From NCBI GenBank assembly GCA_017562135.1, contig QEYB01000459.1, positions 1 to 64,000 of the forward strand: a stretch of 64,000 nucleotides of DNA. The letters run 5' to 3'. Shown here in pieces: positions 23,410 through 36,685 of this stretch. This stretch comes from Dipylidium caninum. Lineage: Eukaryota; Platyhelminthes; Cestoda; Cyclophyllidea; Dipylidiidae. The position numbers and the translations under genes were made by a program. The notes below the pieces were generated by a model that had not been told where the DNA came from, ran no database searches, and saw only the letters and a program-made list of their open reading frames with translations. Each line of letters opens with the position of its first letter. Within the stretch, counting starts at the first letter, position 1.

Positions 23410-26078
23410 TCCAAACTGCAAAGTGTGAGGTAAGTTAACTGTGGAAATAGTCAGGTGGAATAACTACAAAAAAAACCGGAAAAATTCCTGTTTACCTGGT
23501 AGGCGAAGCAGTTTCCGCTGATTCACCGCTCTCAGTGTCTGTTTGGCTTCCGGGTGCCTGCCGGGTATTTGTCGACCAGTTTTTATCAGAAGATATCCCT
23601 TAAGATGGACACATACGAATGTGAAATTATTGCGAAATCTTGAAGGACTTTAGACGATAGAACTTATGTCAATAGCAAACTGACCTGCAACGTTTATCCA
23701 AGTGAAAATCTGAATCGCTTCTTAAGGATACAACGAGAATGGCATCTGAAATTTTTTTTGAGATCTATCGCTGTTAATAACTTCTCAAAATATTCAGTGC
23801 GTGTTTGTTGATCGCTTCGTGATATTCCAGCTTCTATCCAAGTGGTAAAATGGCCCTTAATTTTAACATTTCCGGAAGCTCAATAAGTTGTGGATTTGTC
23901 AATAGAATCTCCAGACTCTTAGGGACGGCGAACAGAAAAAGTAGCCTGTTTCCACGAATGCTATCAAAATTTTGTGCAAATATCGGGACACATGCGTTAA
24001 TGAGTTCTGTGTTTGCTGCAAGGCTCGCCAATTCCAAACCATTTCCACATTCTTTGATGATATCCTATTAAGAGATATATACTCAATATGATGAACATTT
24101 TCGTAAGTTTGCCATAAACGAAGGGAAATCGAGGCTGTTAAAAATTGGCTCACCTGGTCTTCAAATAATCTGTGCAGAAATTGATGATTTCGGAGCATCC
24201 CAAATTATAACCCAGTAGGAATAAATGAGGCGCATTGAAACGGTCTATTTTAATTTCGCCCGTGTAAGCATAGGCAACTGCGGCTTCCACAATTCTACAA
24301 GATTTTAAGAGGTCAAAAGTAAGGAAGCGCTACTGGGTAGAGAATCTCTTCCACTCGATGCGTTTGCATTCAGGATTTATTGTCTTCTCAATCTGTGGAA
24401 ACTGCGCAAATATGACCACACGGTGCACCTGTACTTCACAATTTTCTTTCGTCTAGCGACAAAAGTTGAGGCAGTTGCTAAGTTTTGCTTACGACTATCG
24501 CCAAATCTAATGAAATTCCATTTTCTCGCAGGCGTTTGAAACGTATAGCTGGAATTGATTGTGCCCGTTCCGTGGAGTAGATCAATTCATCACTAGGATG
24601 TGTTTTGGTCTGCGTTTTCCCTGCAGAAGGACCCTGCGAAAAATGAACTGACTTCATGCCAGATACACTATCTCCTGCGTAACTGTCAACCTCTCCTTTT
24701 ATATAAGTGTGCTTGCCCCTCGCACTCGAGAAAAGCAGTTAGTGCAAACGCTGTATTTTCACCTAACGTCTCTCAGAATTGGGTGTTTGCCCTTCCATTC
24801 GACCTTTTGATGAACAGCTGTATTCCGTACAAATAGGTACCTTCGTTATTCACGCAGTTTGAAACAGAGAGCCGCGTATCTCTGTTATATACAGCTACAT
24901 TAATTATGAACAACATAAAAAGGCAAAGTGAGTAAGCTGAGGAATTTGGCATAAATTTTGTCATCTTTTCTCGCCGTCCCATCCCAATAAGGACAGGTCA
25001 CCCGCCTGAGATGAGCCACGTTACTGCGTCCCTCTACCATCATGGCAAACTCCTCCTCGGTAGGTGATATACCCGACAGTACACAAATTAATATGTGTAG
25101 GCTAGCATAAGTATTCTTAACGGTCGGAATGCGGAATGAATGATTTTCTAACATAGGGTCTGCAGTTAACAAACATGTTCCCACGCCTGCTGCAATTGGC
25201 TCCGAAAAAACATTCGCTATGTTGTCAGAGGACACTGACGAACTCTGCTACACAATATATCATTCAATTATGGGACTGCGCGAGTGGAAAACCTGCGTTA
25301 GTCGGCGCTTCTCATTGGTGCAGTCTTAGAACTTGACATGACACACCAATTAGTATGTCACTGGGTTATCAATACCATTTGCTATGAATAACGTCATTTT
25401 CTAGTCGGTTTACAACTTCACCCGCTTTAAAGCACATGTGCCTTCATTCTCCGTGACGCACTGACTCCCGACACCTACTCTAAATTCAATAAGTTGTTTT
25501 GGTCTCGACGAAAGCGCCTCGCTACGTACTGTCGAGTGCATGTTGACGTATCTATTAATCAGTAGCTCTCGACGTTTTTTTCTTGCACTTGTCCTTGGCG
25601 CAGTTCCCAATGGACTTTTCAGGCCCATTTGTCTTTATTTGTGGCTTCTAGTTAAAAACCTACGTATCCGTTTTTTACCATGTTAGCCGTCCCACCGTGA
25701 CAGTGTCTACGATGTAATCCTCTCATTATGATCGCATAAAATAAGTATGAATAGGTAAAATGACTCGTCTTTTCCTTCGTAGCACGGAACATTAGCAGCT
25801 GTATGGCCTCCCAGATGAGCAAGTTATCAGTTATTCTTTGCTGAAAAGTTAATTTCATTAAAAGGGTTTGAAGAACTGGTCTTTCTCGTCCTCGGTAGAC
25901 ATTTTCAGTACAAGTATACTCGAGTGTCTCCGGTGTTTACATGACAGTGTCAGATACAACCAACCTACACAAGGTTTAATGATGGCGAACATGTCCAATC
26001 ACTAATAGGTGTAGTTGCACAAACCGAGGGGCAAGAAGAAGGAATCAAATCCCACCCTTACCAGACACGTACAATACC
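23410..26078. repeat. Tandem repeat unit 3, left part
   Basis: This is the third copy of the unit, collinear with units 1 and 2 from their first base until about 26078. Homology stops abruptly there, after the acaataccttgc-type sequence, and unrelated DNA follows. The remainder of this unit resumes at 36686. The two parts together account for almost the whole unit. Confidence 0.88.
23685..24332 (-). pseudogene. Third copy of BTB-C and BACK exons, several frameshifts
   Basis: The BACK exon (23685-24064, 380 nt) has at least four single-base gains or losses relative to the intact second copy: one near the LASLAA codons, two flanking the NFDSIRGNRLL stretch, and one that turns the TWMEAG region into an early stop. 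The BTB exon 24154-24332 is 179 nt, like copy 2. As assembled it is not translatable across the domain. The changes fall mostly in short homopolymers, so consensus error is a real alternative to decay. Confidence 0.7.
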
Positions 26079-26911
26079 TGCTGTGAACGACTAATAGTTA
26101 GACGACTATTTACTTCATGTTTCCCGGTAAATAGAGGTTGAGCTTACGTATGTTTACCTTTCAGAATGGTACTTCATGTGTTTAGATTGGAACGTTCCGT
26201 CTTTTATCGAAACGAGACTGGGATTGTGGAAGTAGATGCTCTAAAAAAACTGTCCAAAATGTATAATACTTTTCCTTAACTGATCTCCTATTCTAACATC
26301 TAAGACATCAAATTATATATAGGTTTTTGATTGGATAAAATGGAAATTTTCAGACGTATTGAATTGTGAATTTCTTGATACTCTTCAACCCATTACGACG
26401 AATGTGTATTGTAAGCAAGTCGAATGAAGGATGCATCAATTATTAAAAATGCCGGTTTATTGGTTAAGGCCGAAATAGAAGCTTTTACTATGATAATACT
26501 TAGTGCGCTTTAGTTTGTATTTGTTCTCCATCGATTTTATACAACCAATCTCGTAAGTCGGATAATCTTTTATTCGGTCGATAAGGCCTGCATTAAGGAA
26601 AAAGCTGAGTCCATTGAAAGACGTTGCCAACGCATTTTCATAAGCCCTCTAATGCAAGTACAGACTATTTATAGAAAGCAACCGAATCAACTACCGATGT
26701 GAATAGGTGCATAAATGGTCAAATAATATTCATTTTATATAATTAAAAAAATTTGTTAATTACAGCTGAGTCAAAAACGATAATCTTCGTCAATCGGTCA
26801 AAACTTAATTGTTCTTCATTTGAACAATTACCATGAAACTGTCCTTAAATTTTTAAAAGTGTAATAATCGTGTTGCCCGTCGCCGTTGTGCCTGCTCTCC
26901 GGTTGAACCGC
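26079..26911. other. Unique sequence between the broken repeat and LRR1
   Basis: This is AT-rich DNA at the left edge of the 10.6 kb block that separates the two parts of repeat unit 3. It presumably includes the LRR1 promoter. No terminal repeats, target-site duplication or open frame of note can be seen at the edge. Confidence 0.4.
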
Positions 26912-28798
26912 ATGAATTTTTGTTGTGAGACGTCTTGTTATGCAACCAAACCATCAAATACTAGAGCCAAAAGATTTAGGAAGACGAATGTTAATCTTCA
27001 TGGTTCGACTCATTTGACTTTATCGTGCAAATCCGGTAAATATGCCGTGCACTTGAAGGTAGGGGTTATTTTGCTAATGAATGTAGCTCAGGAACAATAT
27101 TCTTAACGTTTTTGATAGATTCGTACACGAAGGCAAATTTTCCCTCCACTTGATGGATCCCGATTGGTATGTGGCTTTTAATAAGGTACATTGGTTCGAC
27201 GTTGAAGTTTATCGTAGGTTGAAAAAAAATTAGCGCGAGAACTTTGTCTCTTCTTTCGTCGTATTAAAGATCGTCAACAACCCTGCGTGAATGAGTTGTT
27301 ACGTTTCGTTGGTGGACTCTCTTGGGTGTGTTACTACTTACTGTAATAATTTTTGTAGCCACCCACTACTGGTGAAATTTGTATTGATAACCGCGGAGAA
27401 TACCCTCTTGGGAAACCGTTCCCATATTACCTCAAGAAATTACACATAAAGAATGTGTTTCTTCAAAGCTTTGATAACCGCATAGTTCTCCTTTCCAATT
27501 TGTCGACGTTGACTGTTGAGAATAACTATTTTGTGTCAGTTCCAAAGGCGCTAGAACGCTTGCATTTAACCCGTTTATGTCTCAACTCAAATCGCATTGA
27601 GAGCCTGCCAAAAATCGCAAAGACTTCCGCCTTAGCCAACACCCTCCGCTACCTCGATCTGTCAAATAACAGGATTACCCTGCTTCCCGAGGATTTTTGG
27701 AATCTTTGTAACCTTGAAAGCTTGCTTGTATCTGGTAATTTGTCTCAAATTTGCAAATAGTTGTGCTAGACTTTCTAAATGTGCTTCGTTGGAATCAATT
27801 ACTTTTTTTACCTATAGACAATCACCTTGTTGCCTTCCCAGCGGCCAACTTGCACAGGGTCCGACGCCTCAGAAATCTTGACTTGAGAAATAATCAATTG
27901 CAGTGTTTACCTTCAGCTCTCCTTTATTTTGGCTCAATGGATAGCCTAAACGTTTCTGACAACCCGTGGTTGACACCTTCTCCTCCAGTACAGTCGGAAA
28001 CTCCTAAAAGTCTCTTACACTTCGCATCTGCCGTTTTCATGCAGAATTATCAAAGTTCGTGAGTTTTGGTCATTCGATCTTCTAGTACCTGTGCCTATAA
28101 ACGGTTTTCTTACCAATTGCTGTTGATCAATGTATTTAGGTGCTATGACGACCGCCTGAGCCAGTTGTTCATCCTCTAGTGAGTCTTTTCGGGGTACCAC
28201 AAAATTTCTATCAACCAAAATATTCGATAAGATTCCACCTCCAATCTAAACGAGTATGTTTAGCATTACTTGGGCTCGCATCGTTGATTGTGCCCCTCTC
28301 TTAGTTTATTCTCCAACTGAATCAGAGTTCGAGAGTTGCGCCTTGTTAAGACTTTGGCTGTGATATCACGCACCAGCCTGATTGTTGACTTTACTTAGGT
28401 TCCCACCAGCGCAAGTTACCATATGCTGGTGAAGAACACCGATCACATTGAGTCAGATTCTGGTAAGGAACTTGAAAGGTCGCCCATGTGTGATAAAAAC
28501 GATTGTTGTATCTTCCTGCATGTAATTGTTAATCAACCCTTGCAGAATGTCTGCCGTTGAAGACCAACTGCCCGGGAACGTGGTATTACGGTTGCAGGTT
28601 CTGCGTCGGTGCGGTAGGTGTCATCGGATCTGCGGGGTGGAAGCGGGTCGATACCTCGATACGATAAGGTTCAGCTGCGCGGAACGAACCTTCTCAGCCA
28701 CGTCGAACGGGCAAGCGGCCAACACTCCCGTCTGCATCCGCTATTGGTGTTCGCCTTCCTGTGCTATCCGTATTAAGGTGCCTAATATTTCAACTTGA
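26912..28798 (+). CDS. LRR1: Leucine-rich repeat protein 1 (LRR1/PPIL5), complete, about 407 aa
   Basis: LRR1 is the substrate receptor of a Cullin-2 ubiquitin ligase; in animals it acts in unloading the replicative CMG helicase at replication termination. Six exons are predicted: 26912-27058, 27087-27185, 27218-27325, 27359-27734, 27818-28058 and 28546-28798, all in phase (1224 nt). The N-terminal domain starts MNFCCE, like MKLHCE of human LRR1, and continues with a NILNVFDRFVHEGK motif. The stretch GEYPLGKPFPYYLKKL precedes the leucine-rich repeats (LRYLDLSNNRITLLPEDF, LRNLDLRNNQLQCLPSAL). A cysteine-rich C terminus (RCGRCHRICG, YWCSPSC) matches the family. The 407-residue length is close to the human 414. 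The first three introns are only 28, 32 and 33 nt. The gene converges on rabenosyn-5, with 366 bases between the two stop codons. Confidence 0.9.
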
Positions 28799-29164
28799 TT
28801 CAAAACTATTATTTATTAAAAAATGCCCAGTCGAAGGCGCAAATTAGTTTACATTCTAATTTTGTATTAAATTCACCAATTTTCGAGTTGTTTGAAGTTA
28901 TTATGAGGAACTTCAGAGTTATTTCAACCCGCGGTGAAACGTCTCACGACACTGGCGACCATCATTGACATACAAATTGTAGAGGCTGGTAGATTAAGAA
29001 GCCCCAGCCAAATGCGGTTTTCTTTGTAAGTTAGCCTCGTCGAGGCACCTAGCGGCTTCGATGAGGTCTTGTTATTTCAGGTACCACAAAATTAAAGCCA
29101 TGAAAAATAAATCACATTGAATAATCGCATAATCGGAAGAGAGAAAAATGCAATCGACCAGCAG

Positions 29165-32100
29165 TCACTGTCGAGAGGAGACAGCACTGAGACGCATCAA
29201 TTCGATCTCCAATTCGGCTAAGTTCTGCGCCAGCTCATTGATCTCTCCAGTAGAGCGACGGGCAGCCTGCGCCTGTCTTAGGTAGTCCGCAACCAAATCT
29301 ATCTGTCGCATCAGAACGGTTCGAGGATCGTTTTCATCGAACGACGCCGTTTCCGCAAGCGCGATTTCACCCGGTGGTGACCTTACAGCGTTTTGATTGT
29401 TATCATATATGGAGGAGGGCATCCATCCAGCCTCCAGCAGCATTTCCACCTCCAAAATTAATTCGTTCGTATAAGTCTACTAATCTTGTAACTCAAGTCG
29501 TAAGCATAACGCTGCATCCGTCGTCAATTAAAATGTGTGCGAAATTACCCGGTTATACCTTTCGACAATGTTTATTCGTTCAAACAGGCAACAGTGACTA
29601 TGACCCTAAGAGCAAAGGTACATTTACGTCGGGCCTCATACGGGAGAAATTTTCCGTTTTAGTTTCGCTGGATAAGTAAGGGTTCCATTTTTCAGGGCTC
29701 GCAAACATCTAGAGATTTCATGCTTTTATGTTTCTGTGTATACACTCCATATCGGTTGTGGAAATCCGCAAATACAGATGGATACATAACAAAAATGAAC
29801 AGGAAACATTAAAAATTGTAGACTTCGGCGATTTGAATCCCTGATGAGTACTTCTGTCACGGTGATTGGTTTAAGATACGGAATGTCTTGATTGGTGGTC
29901 AGAAAGTTGATTTTAGTCAAGTTAACATAATGAACGCGCATAGCGAGTTATTCGAATCGAGTGCGTAGCCATGGGGACGGCGCAGGGCACAATACAACTG
30001 TATACGAAAGTGTGGCGAAAATATTTGGAGCGCGTACCCCCCTGACCCGTGGTAGTGGTTCCTTTATAAGGTTGGTTAAACGAGGACGGAAAGCAAACCG
30101 GGGCAATTATTTCGTGCGCTACTTAGCGTAATCTGAGCCGATTTCCGGAAATGCACAGCCAAACGGCCCAAGTGTCTATTTGTGGCTACCAGTCATTACA
30201 CTGCCATGATTCAGTTCCTTATTTACGCTAAAAATTAATGAAATTTGGAAGCAGAAGCTCACAACAGAAACGATAAACCGCACCACTGTTGCAGAAACCA
30301 GATTAGTGGAAATGCTACCACAATATTTTCTTCTTTTGAAGACCATTTGAAAGTGTTGGTAAAGGTTTGTCCTAAATAGAGGAGGCTAAATTTAAGCACC
30401 CCAGTAGTAGACCCCGCTTTGAACTATGTGATATACCTGACAATCTTTCAGTCTTCTCAGCCTTAAAAAATAGAAGGCGTACTAGCATTTCTGGTTGTAA
30501 CTCAAATCATTGTTGGCTAACCTGATCCATTAAAATTACAGGAATTACGGCAATGATAAAACACTTCAGCATATTCGAGTTCGTAATAGCTTTTTTTGGC
30601 AACGCAAAAATGCAGAACACTTGCTCAGCTGAATTAAAAAAGATTAGGCTCATACCAGTTTAGCTTACATACTGCATAATAGAAGGAAATTGGGTCAAAC
30701 TAACGTATGGCTACAGTAAACTCATTTACGTCAGACCGGGGTTTATCACTATTCTAAAGGTAGTCAATGGTTAAGTTTGGGAGTAATAATCGCTAATCAT
30801 GGACAAGGTAAATATACATGCATTTACACTTAAGCATACTTCTAGTCGCGAGGCACAGTATAAACGATAGTTCAACGGGGCTTTAAAAATTACCCTCTTC
30901 TAGAATACAGTTGATTTTCATATTTTAGAAGCCATTTTGAGAGCAGTATACATTGCTTAGACCACTTTCTCCTTACTGTTCTGGGTTACGTGCGTATAAC
31001 GAGTTAGACATTGAGGAAAGTATTTCGGTAACCTACGTGACAGCGTCGCATTCCCTAAACCTTAGCACAACTACCAAATAAAAATTGTCGATCCCCAAAT
31101 ATTGGTAAATACAACGTCTAAAAGAAATACATTCAAAGAAAAAAACAGGTATTTGCTCTAAAACAACGAAATTTGAATGGAGGGTGGACCGGATCGAGCC
31201 AATTTGAATCAATTTGAAACGTAAAAATGAGGACTTAAACACAAGCCATCTAATTGTGCCTCATAAATTCGGCTACCCGAAATGGAGGGATACAGTTAAT
31301 GTGAGCTCATAGCTTCATAGTAAGCTGCTCACAGAACCGATTTGATGGTCTACGGAAATAAGCAAAGATAAAAATTTTACTGCGTGGACCGATCATCGGT
31401 AACTCAAAATCGACTGGTGATGTATTTTACTAGTAGCTACGCGACACCCGAATATTCCCAAACACCACCTGACCTTGATGCCATGAAAATATAAGACTAT
31501 AATGTTCTCCATACTTCGACTTCGAAGTTGTAATTCGGGAATATTCGACACAGCGCACCCCAAACGTTCTACCAGCAGCGTTGGCGATGTTACAAGATTA
31601 AAACGTGATAAGAGTAACCTTACTTCTTGCCGCTTTGGTATCAAGCCGGTAGTGCGTTTTTGTGTCAAATGGCGATGTTCGCTTTCGGATGGCAGGATGC
31701 GTAGTAGGGGCAAATTGTTTTGGACAAAACGACGCGCGAATTGCCCAATCGTGCGATTCAGACGAGTTCGTGTGGCCGCTGATTTCGCCGCGGAGACGTC
31801 GTGGCTAGCAATAGATCTCCTGAATAGCCCAATAAGCATCACAAAATGGCAACTCACCCTAACATGTCAATGTTCTGAAGACTCTGAAGCAACTCGAGAC
31901 GTAACGACTTGGCAATGTCCAATACGTACTTCTCTTCACCTGAGCTACTCCCAAAAAGGAAATGAGTAATGTCACAATGTGCTCACCTTAAACTGATCGC
32001 CATAGACGTGTAAATAGGCATTTTTTCGGTCACCTTTTCTATCTCTTTTTTCAGCGCCTAGTAATGAATCTGAAAACAGCTACTCACCAACCTGGAACTC

Positions 32101-33159
32101 TTCAAAGCTCTGGGATGGCGAGTTTTTCTCCAGAACCTGCTGTATCTTGTCCTCCAAAACCGACTTACATACTTCGCAAATGCGCAATTTCGGGGCTATA
32201 GTGAAAAGTTCAAATATGACAAATGATTGCCTTCTTGCCTCCGTTTTGACACACTGCTGTCTAAACTGGTGCTGGATGAAGATCTGAAGAAAGAAGTCGT
32301 TTTATCGTTAACTCCCGAAAGCACAATTTTACTCCGAGAAGTTTCATTGCCTGACCAAGTACAGGCCTCAACGACACGGATGACTTCTTCTTTTGATAAG
32401 AAAAAAGAGCAGTCAGCGCAGATTATGTGACCACAAAGACGACAATGATGCATCCGACGGTATACGGGGTCATTATCGATCAGTGCGGCAGCGAAGCGTG
32501 ATGCCGAACGAAATCTTTCGCGAGTTCGGTAGGAAAAAGAGCGGGGGGATAAAAGGTGGGTGGTAACTGGAGCAAGTGGTTCCTCAGGAATTGGGTCTTT
32601 TGGCCAACTGAGACCAAAAGGAAGTCCACAACGGGGACAGAGATTGATCTTAACATCAATCCAAGGTACTATACTTTCTTCAAGAGCTATGGAATGAGAA
32701 TGCTATGAGAAAAGACGATACCATGACGTTGAGTTATATTGAGATTGTCTGGAATATTGACAAGCTTCTCCAATCTAATTAGGAGGAGGTTGGTCTCAAG
32801 AGCAGTCCTGTCCACCTGTATTTGGCGCATTTTGTCGAAATCAGAAGTTCGGCTCCGAACCTTCCCTGTAAGTTATGAACATGGCGCAAACTACGCGTTC
32901 AAATCAATATAGAGTAAAAGGAGAAGTACTGAGGATGTCATTTAAGAATTATAGTATACATGTTGTTCACTGGAAACTCACCTAAGAGAGTCGGTATCGT
33001 ATGGTTTCCCGATTGATTATCAATGGCAGTATTGTAAAAATGCTCCCTATCAAAGTGGTCCTTTAGTAGACCAGGTCTGCTAAAAAATTTGAGGCATGAT
33101 GGACAAATAAAGCCCTCGATGATAGACTCCTGGTAATTGAAAGAACTATCTTCATCCAT
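29165..33159 (-). CDS. RBSN: Rabenosyn-5 (C2H2 + FYVE + Rab5-binding), about 483 aa as predicted
   Basis: Rabenosyn-5 is an early-endosome tethering and recycling factor binding PI3P, VPS45 and Rab GTPases. Predicted exons are 33159-32982, 32865-32722, 32686-32255, 32195-32088, 31939-31858, 31819-31624 and 29476-29165, all in phase. Features in order are an N-terminal C2H2 finger (EGFICPSCLKFF, then HFDREH), the VRSRTSDFDKMRQIQVDR helix that matches VRSHLSDFKKHRAARIDH of human, the FYVE domain (CPRCG, RMHHCRLCG, CADC, CEVC), the RLNRTIGQFARRFVQNNLPL helix and a C-terminal Rab-binding hairpin (VLMRQIDLVADYLRQAQAA). The FYVE domain has about 49 extra residues between its second and third zinc-binding cysteines, and Met replaces one basic residue of the RRHHCR motif. 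The 2.1 kb last intron may hide further exons, since human rabenosyn has 784 residues. Confidence 0.88.
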
Positions 33160-34114
33160 CAGTCACATCAGCCACAGTACCTTCAGGCTAAGTAAATGAA
33201 ACAGGGGTCTGCGCGCCATTAGTGGCAACCTAGGAAAAGTAGTATGATCTGATGTTTTCCAACTTTACGTGTACTACATATATCCTGAATTAATGTTATA
33301 GCCATTCTTAGTGATTATTTTGCTGTCTCATTTTAAACGTACAAATAACGAAGCATAAGCTAAAATTAGATTAATTTTTTTTGAGATTCTCTTATAAATT
33401 AATACCCTCGTTGATTCCACGTTGATCTTAATATTGAAAATATGAACTTTGGAGAAAATAGCCTAACTTCAAGTATGCTTGTAATTTGTATTACACCGAC
33501 CACGTTGCGTATACGGAGGTCAGGACTTGTGGGGAAATGTTAGTCTGTAAAGACGTCAATCCGTCTGACAAGTAGAAGAAGGTTTGAGATGCCAAAATGT
33601 AATTATAGAATAACAAAGCGTATGCTGACCTCCATCCTTATTGAATTTTACACGAATAATGTTGGTCATTGAAATCCATCCAAAGTAGCCGTCTCACTCC
33701 TCCTTTAATAATAAATTGTCTTATAGACACTCGTAATTTGACCTCTTGCGGCAAATCCTCCGTTAATTTGTACCATTTCCAACGCTATTATGCATCGTGA
33801 ACGACTCCAAAGCTAGAAGTATTATTAATAAACCCTTAGAGCTCACTTTCGCTTGTAGATCCTTACTCATCACTATTTGCGGTAGCAGTGAATACCTGTT
33901 TTTTATAACATGCTGATAAGAAACACACTCACTCAAATGTAATTTGTGGCAAGTCGGTGAGCAAAAGTGATGAAAATAAATGCGCCCCATGACTCATCTG
34001 TTTTCAGTGAACGCAATAATACTCTATACTGACCCAATTCTGTCTTGTGAGCCAAACGAAGCCCCGACAACAATCAAAGTCACTCATTCGCAGCTCAGTG
34101 GTAGACCGTTCAAT

Positions 34115-34145
<31 letters not shown>

Positions 34146-36685
34146 TTCTCTGACTCATAGTCTATCACTTGCTTTCCACTAATTCTTAAATTTGGTTTCT
34201 AGGCACGAATAGCTACGCCTAGACAACCAGCTTTTATTTGTCACGTGGCTTCTTTACTAAATTCGTTTTTTTTGTTTGATAGGGGGTGGATAATTTGATC
34301 AAAAACTGGGTATTGCCACTAGCGAAATCATTCTTCTAATATAAGTGAGAACAAAAACAGTGTTTTTACATATCTTCGATTTCTGTTTCTGAATACTTTC
34401 GTTTACTAATTCACAAATATGTGGCAACCATCTAAATTTCCCACAAGTGAGGATAAAAAATCAACCAAATAATACCGATTGGCTCTATCAATCTGTAAAA
34501 TAAAGCAACTCTATTTCTATGGTGCTCCCTTCAACGGCCATAGTTTCCAACAAAATAAAGCAGGAAATAACCTGATTGCGATACTAGGAAATCAATTGTA
34601 AGTGTCCCCGTAATTCGAACCTGCAGTTCTTCAAATCAGTTGATTACGCATAGAATTTATGAATTATAGCATCAGCCTTCGTTGTGGAGGTCAAATTCTG
34701 CTTATGTGAAATTCTCACAAGGGATCTGGCGCATGAGAAGGGCAATTACGCCATTCACAGTCAGCGCGGATTCACTTATCTCACCGTAATTTTCGTGTGA
34801 TCGTCTTGTGCTTTGGTGATGGAAGAACAGTCGTAATTTTCTTACTGTTGCAATAATGAATTAGCACGTCTGCTGAGGCCTGTACCTACGACTAATACCC
34901 TCTGTATCATAAGTTATTGTAGGCGCCTAACCAATAATTACGAAACTAAGACAAATCCACGCGCCAACATTCGTGTGTTCTACATCATAGGCGCTAACCT
35001 GAATGAGTACAATAGGCGAAATTTTTGTGCCACATATACTAAGTTGTATGCGTGGGGGGTGGTGGAACGTCCATCACCAACAGGCGCCGAAAGCGAGCGA
35101 ATAAAAGGCAACCAATTTATGTCAGCCAGTGACGTCACAGCACTTGCCTACCAAGAGGACAGAAAGCAAGGGAAAGGAGGAAAGCATTTTGTGTAAAAAT
35201 ACAAGCTTATACAAATGCACACCAATAGGGTGGGACCATCGATTAACTGCGTCAAGGCCACCATCTTTAGAATCAGGTGGGAGACTCAGTGGGTGCACGG
35301 TTAGTGGACAACGGGTTACATAAGTATCACTGCTCTCTTCATCCTCTTAGGAGTAGACTTAAAAGAGAACGAAATGAGTCAAGAAATAATTATTTTAATT
35401 CCAGGGCGCTTTGTCATATTTCATTTGATTTGGCCTAGATAGAACACTGTTTACGGTCCCATTCTCGCAAAAACCATTTAAATAGATTAGCCTTAAGTAA
35501 CAGCTGGTAATCATTTAATCTAACCGGTTTTCGGCTGTAAGGCATTTAATCGAACCATGGTATAGCCTTTCACTTCCACATAGGTGTTGCTAGTTCGTAC
35601 AATATTCATTTAAGAGCAATATACCACTAACAAAATGCGAAAGCCGACGCCATAACTTGTACGCAAAAATAATTAATGCGATGGACTTCACTTTAAAAAT
35701 CCTTTTCTACGATACGAGAGCGACTATAAAATGGTGCTTGTGGGTATTGAAATGAGTTATACATTTACTCCAAAAATGTGTGATTATCGTGCGCTGTTTT
35801 AGCCTGTTTCATTGTAGGACTGGACTTTCTTCCAAAATAGAGCTTACTGAAACAACTATACAAGTCGCCTCTTGACAGGTGTAGTGCTAATAGTTCAACT
35901 GCACAGAGTAGATTCAGAACCAGTGAATACATCGTCTGATTATCATGGACCTCAACAATGTATACATCTAGCCTGGCGTCGCAAATAGCACAGATAAACA
36001 AAATGACCAAGGATACGTCAAACTTTTGTAATACCTACACGAAAAATGGACTTTTACTAAAATATGGCCTTGTGTAAGCTATTAGGTTGCACAAAGAAAA
36101 CGATCCACCTTTCATAATTACACCATAATAGAGTTATTTAGTGGCGAATACTGTAACAAACGATTTGTAGCATATTGCGACGTGCAGTTTCGATATCCCG
36201 TCGGATAACACATGCCACATGTGCGGGACGTTGACAATGAACATGTGGACCGCCGAAATTAATATTACCTTCCAAAATGTTTCATCAACCAGGCAACTAC
36301 TCTACATCCGAAAGAGTTGACGCCTTCCAGAACTACTGCGATACTTGCGGGTCTACTGTTCTTCTATCGGCTCAAAAACAACTTCGAGAGGTCTTCGGAA
36401 TTCGCCTTATTTTCACGGTCAGTAGCTTTTTTACGAAATTTGGGACTCGAACACGTTAATATTTCTATGAATTGCTACTTTAACAGAAATATATTCAATT
36501 AAACATTAAGTAAGTGTTCTAATAACTAGCGGAGATGAAGATAGCACCAGCAAATGGGCTTTTGGAACAATAGACAACAGAGTGTAGGTGCCCTTCAATG
36601 GTTTTACTGAGGAAAAGTGTTCCAGGCTGAGCATGCCGGTAGAGTAAGAAGTCTTATTACTAATGTTTTGCATGGCGACGTAGCC
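33160..36685. other. Non-coding right part of the 10.6 kb block
   Basis: This 3.5 kb stretch is upstream of rabenosyn-5. Apart from a CA microsatellite and a GC-richer patch at about 35040-35330 with no recognisable content, I see only AT-rich DNA with short chance frames. It ends at 36686, where homology to the tandem unit resumes. Confidence 0.45.
34114..34146. repeat. CA/ACATAC microsatellite
   Basis: The stretch consists of ATACAC units passing into about nine CA dinucleotides. Confidence 0.85.

Noticed and set aside
31502..31969. Plus-strand frame of 155 codons
   Set aside because: It is the antisense of rabenosyn-5 exons, which match the family in the minus-strand frame.
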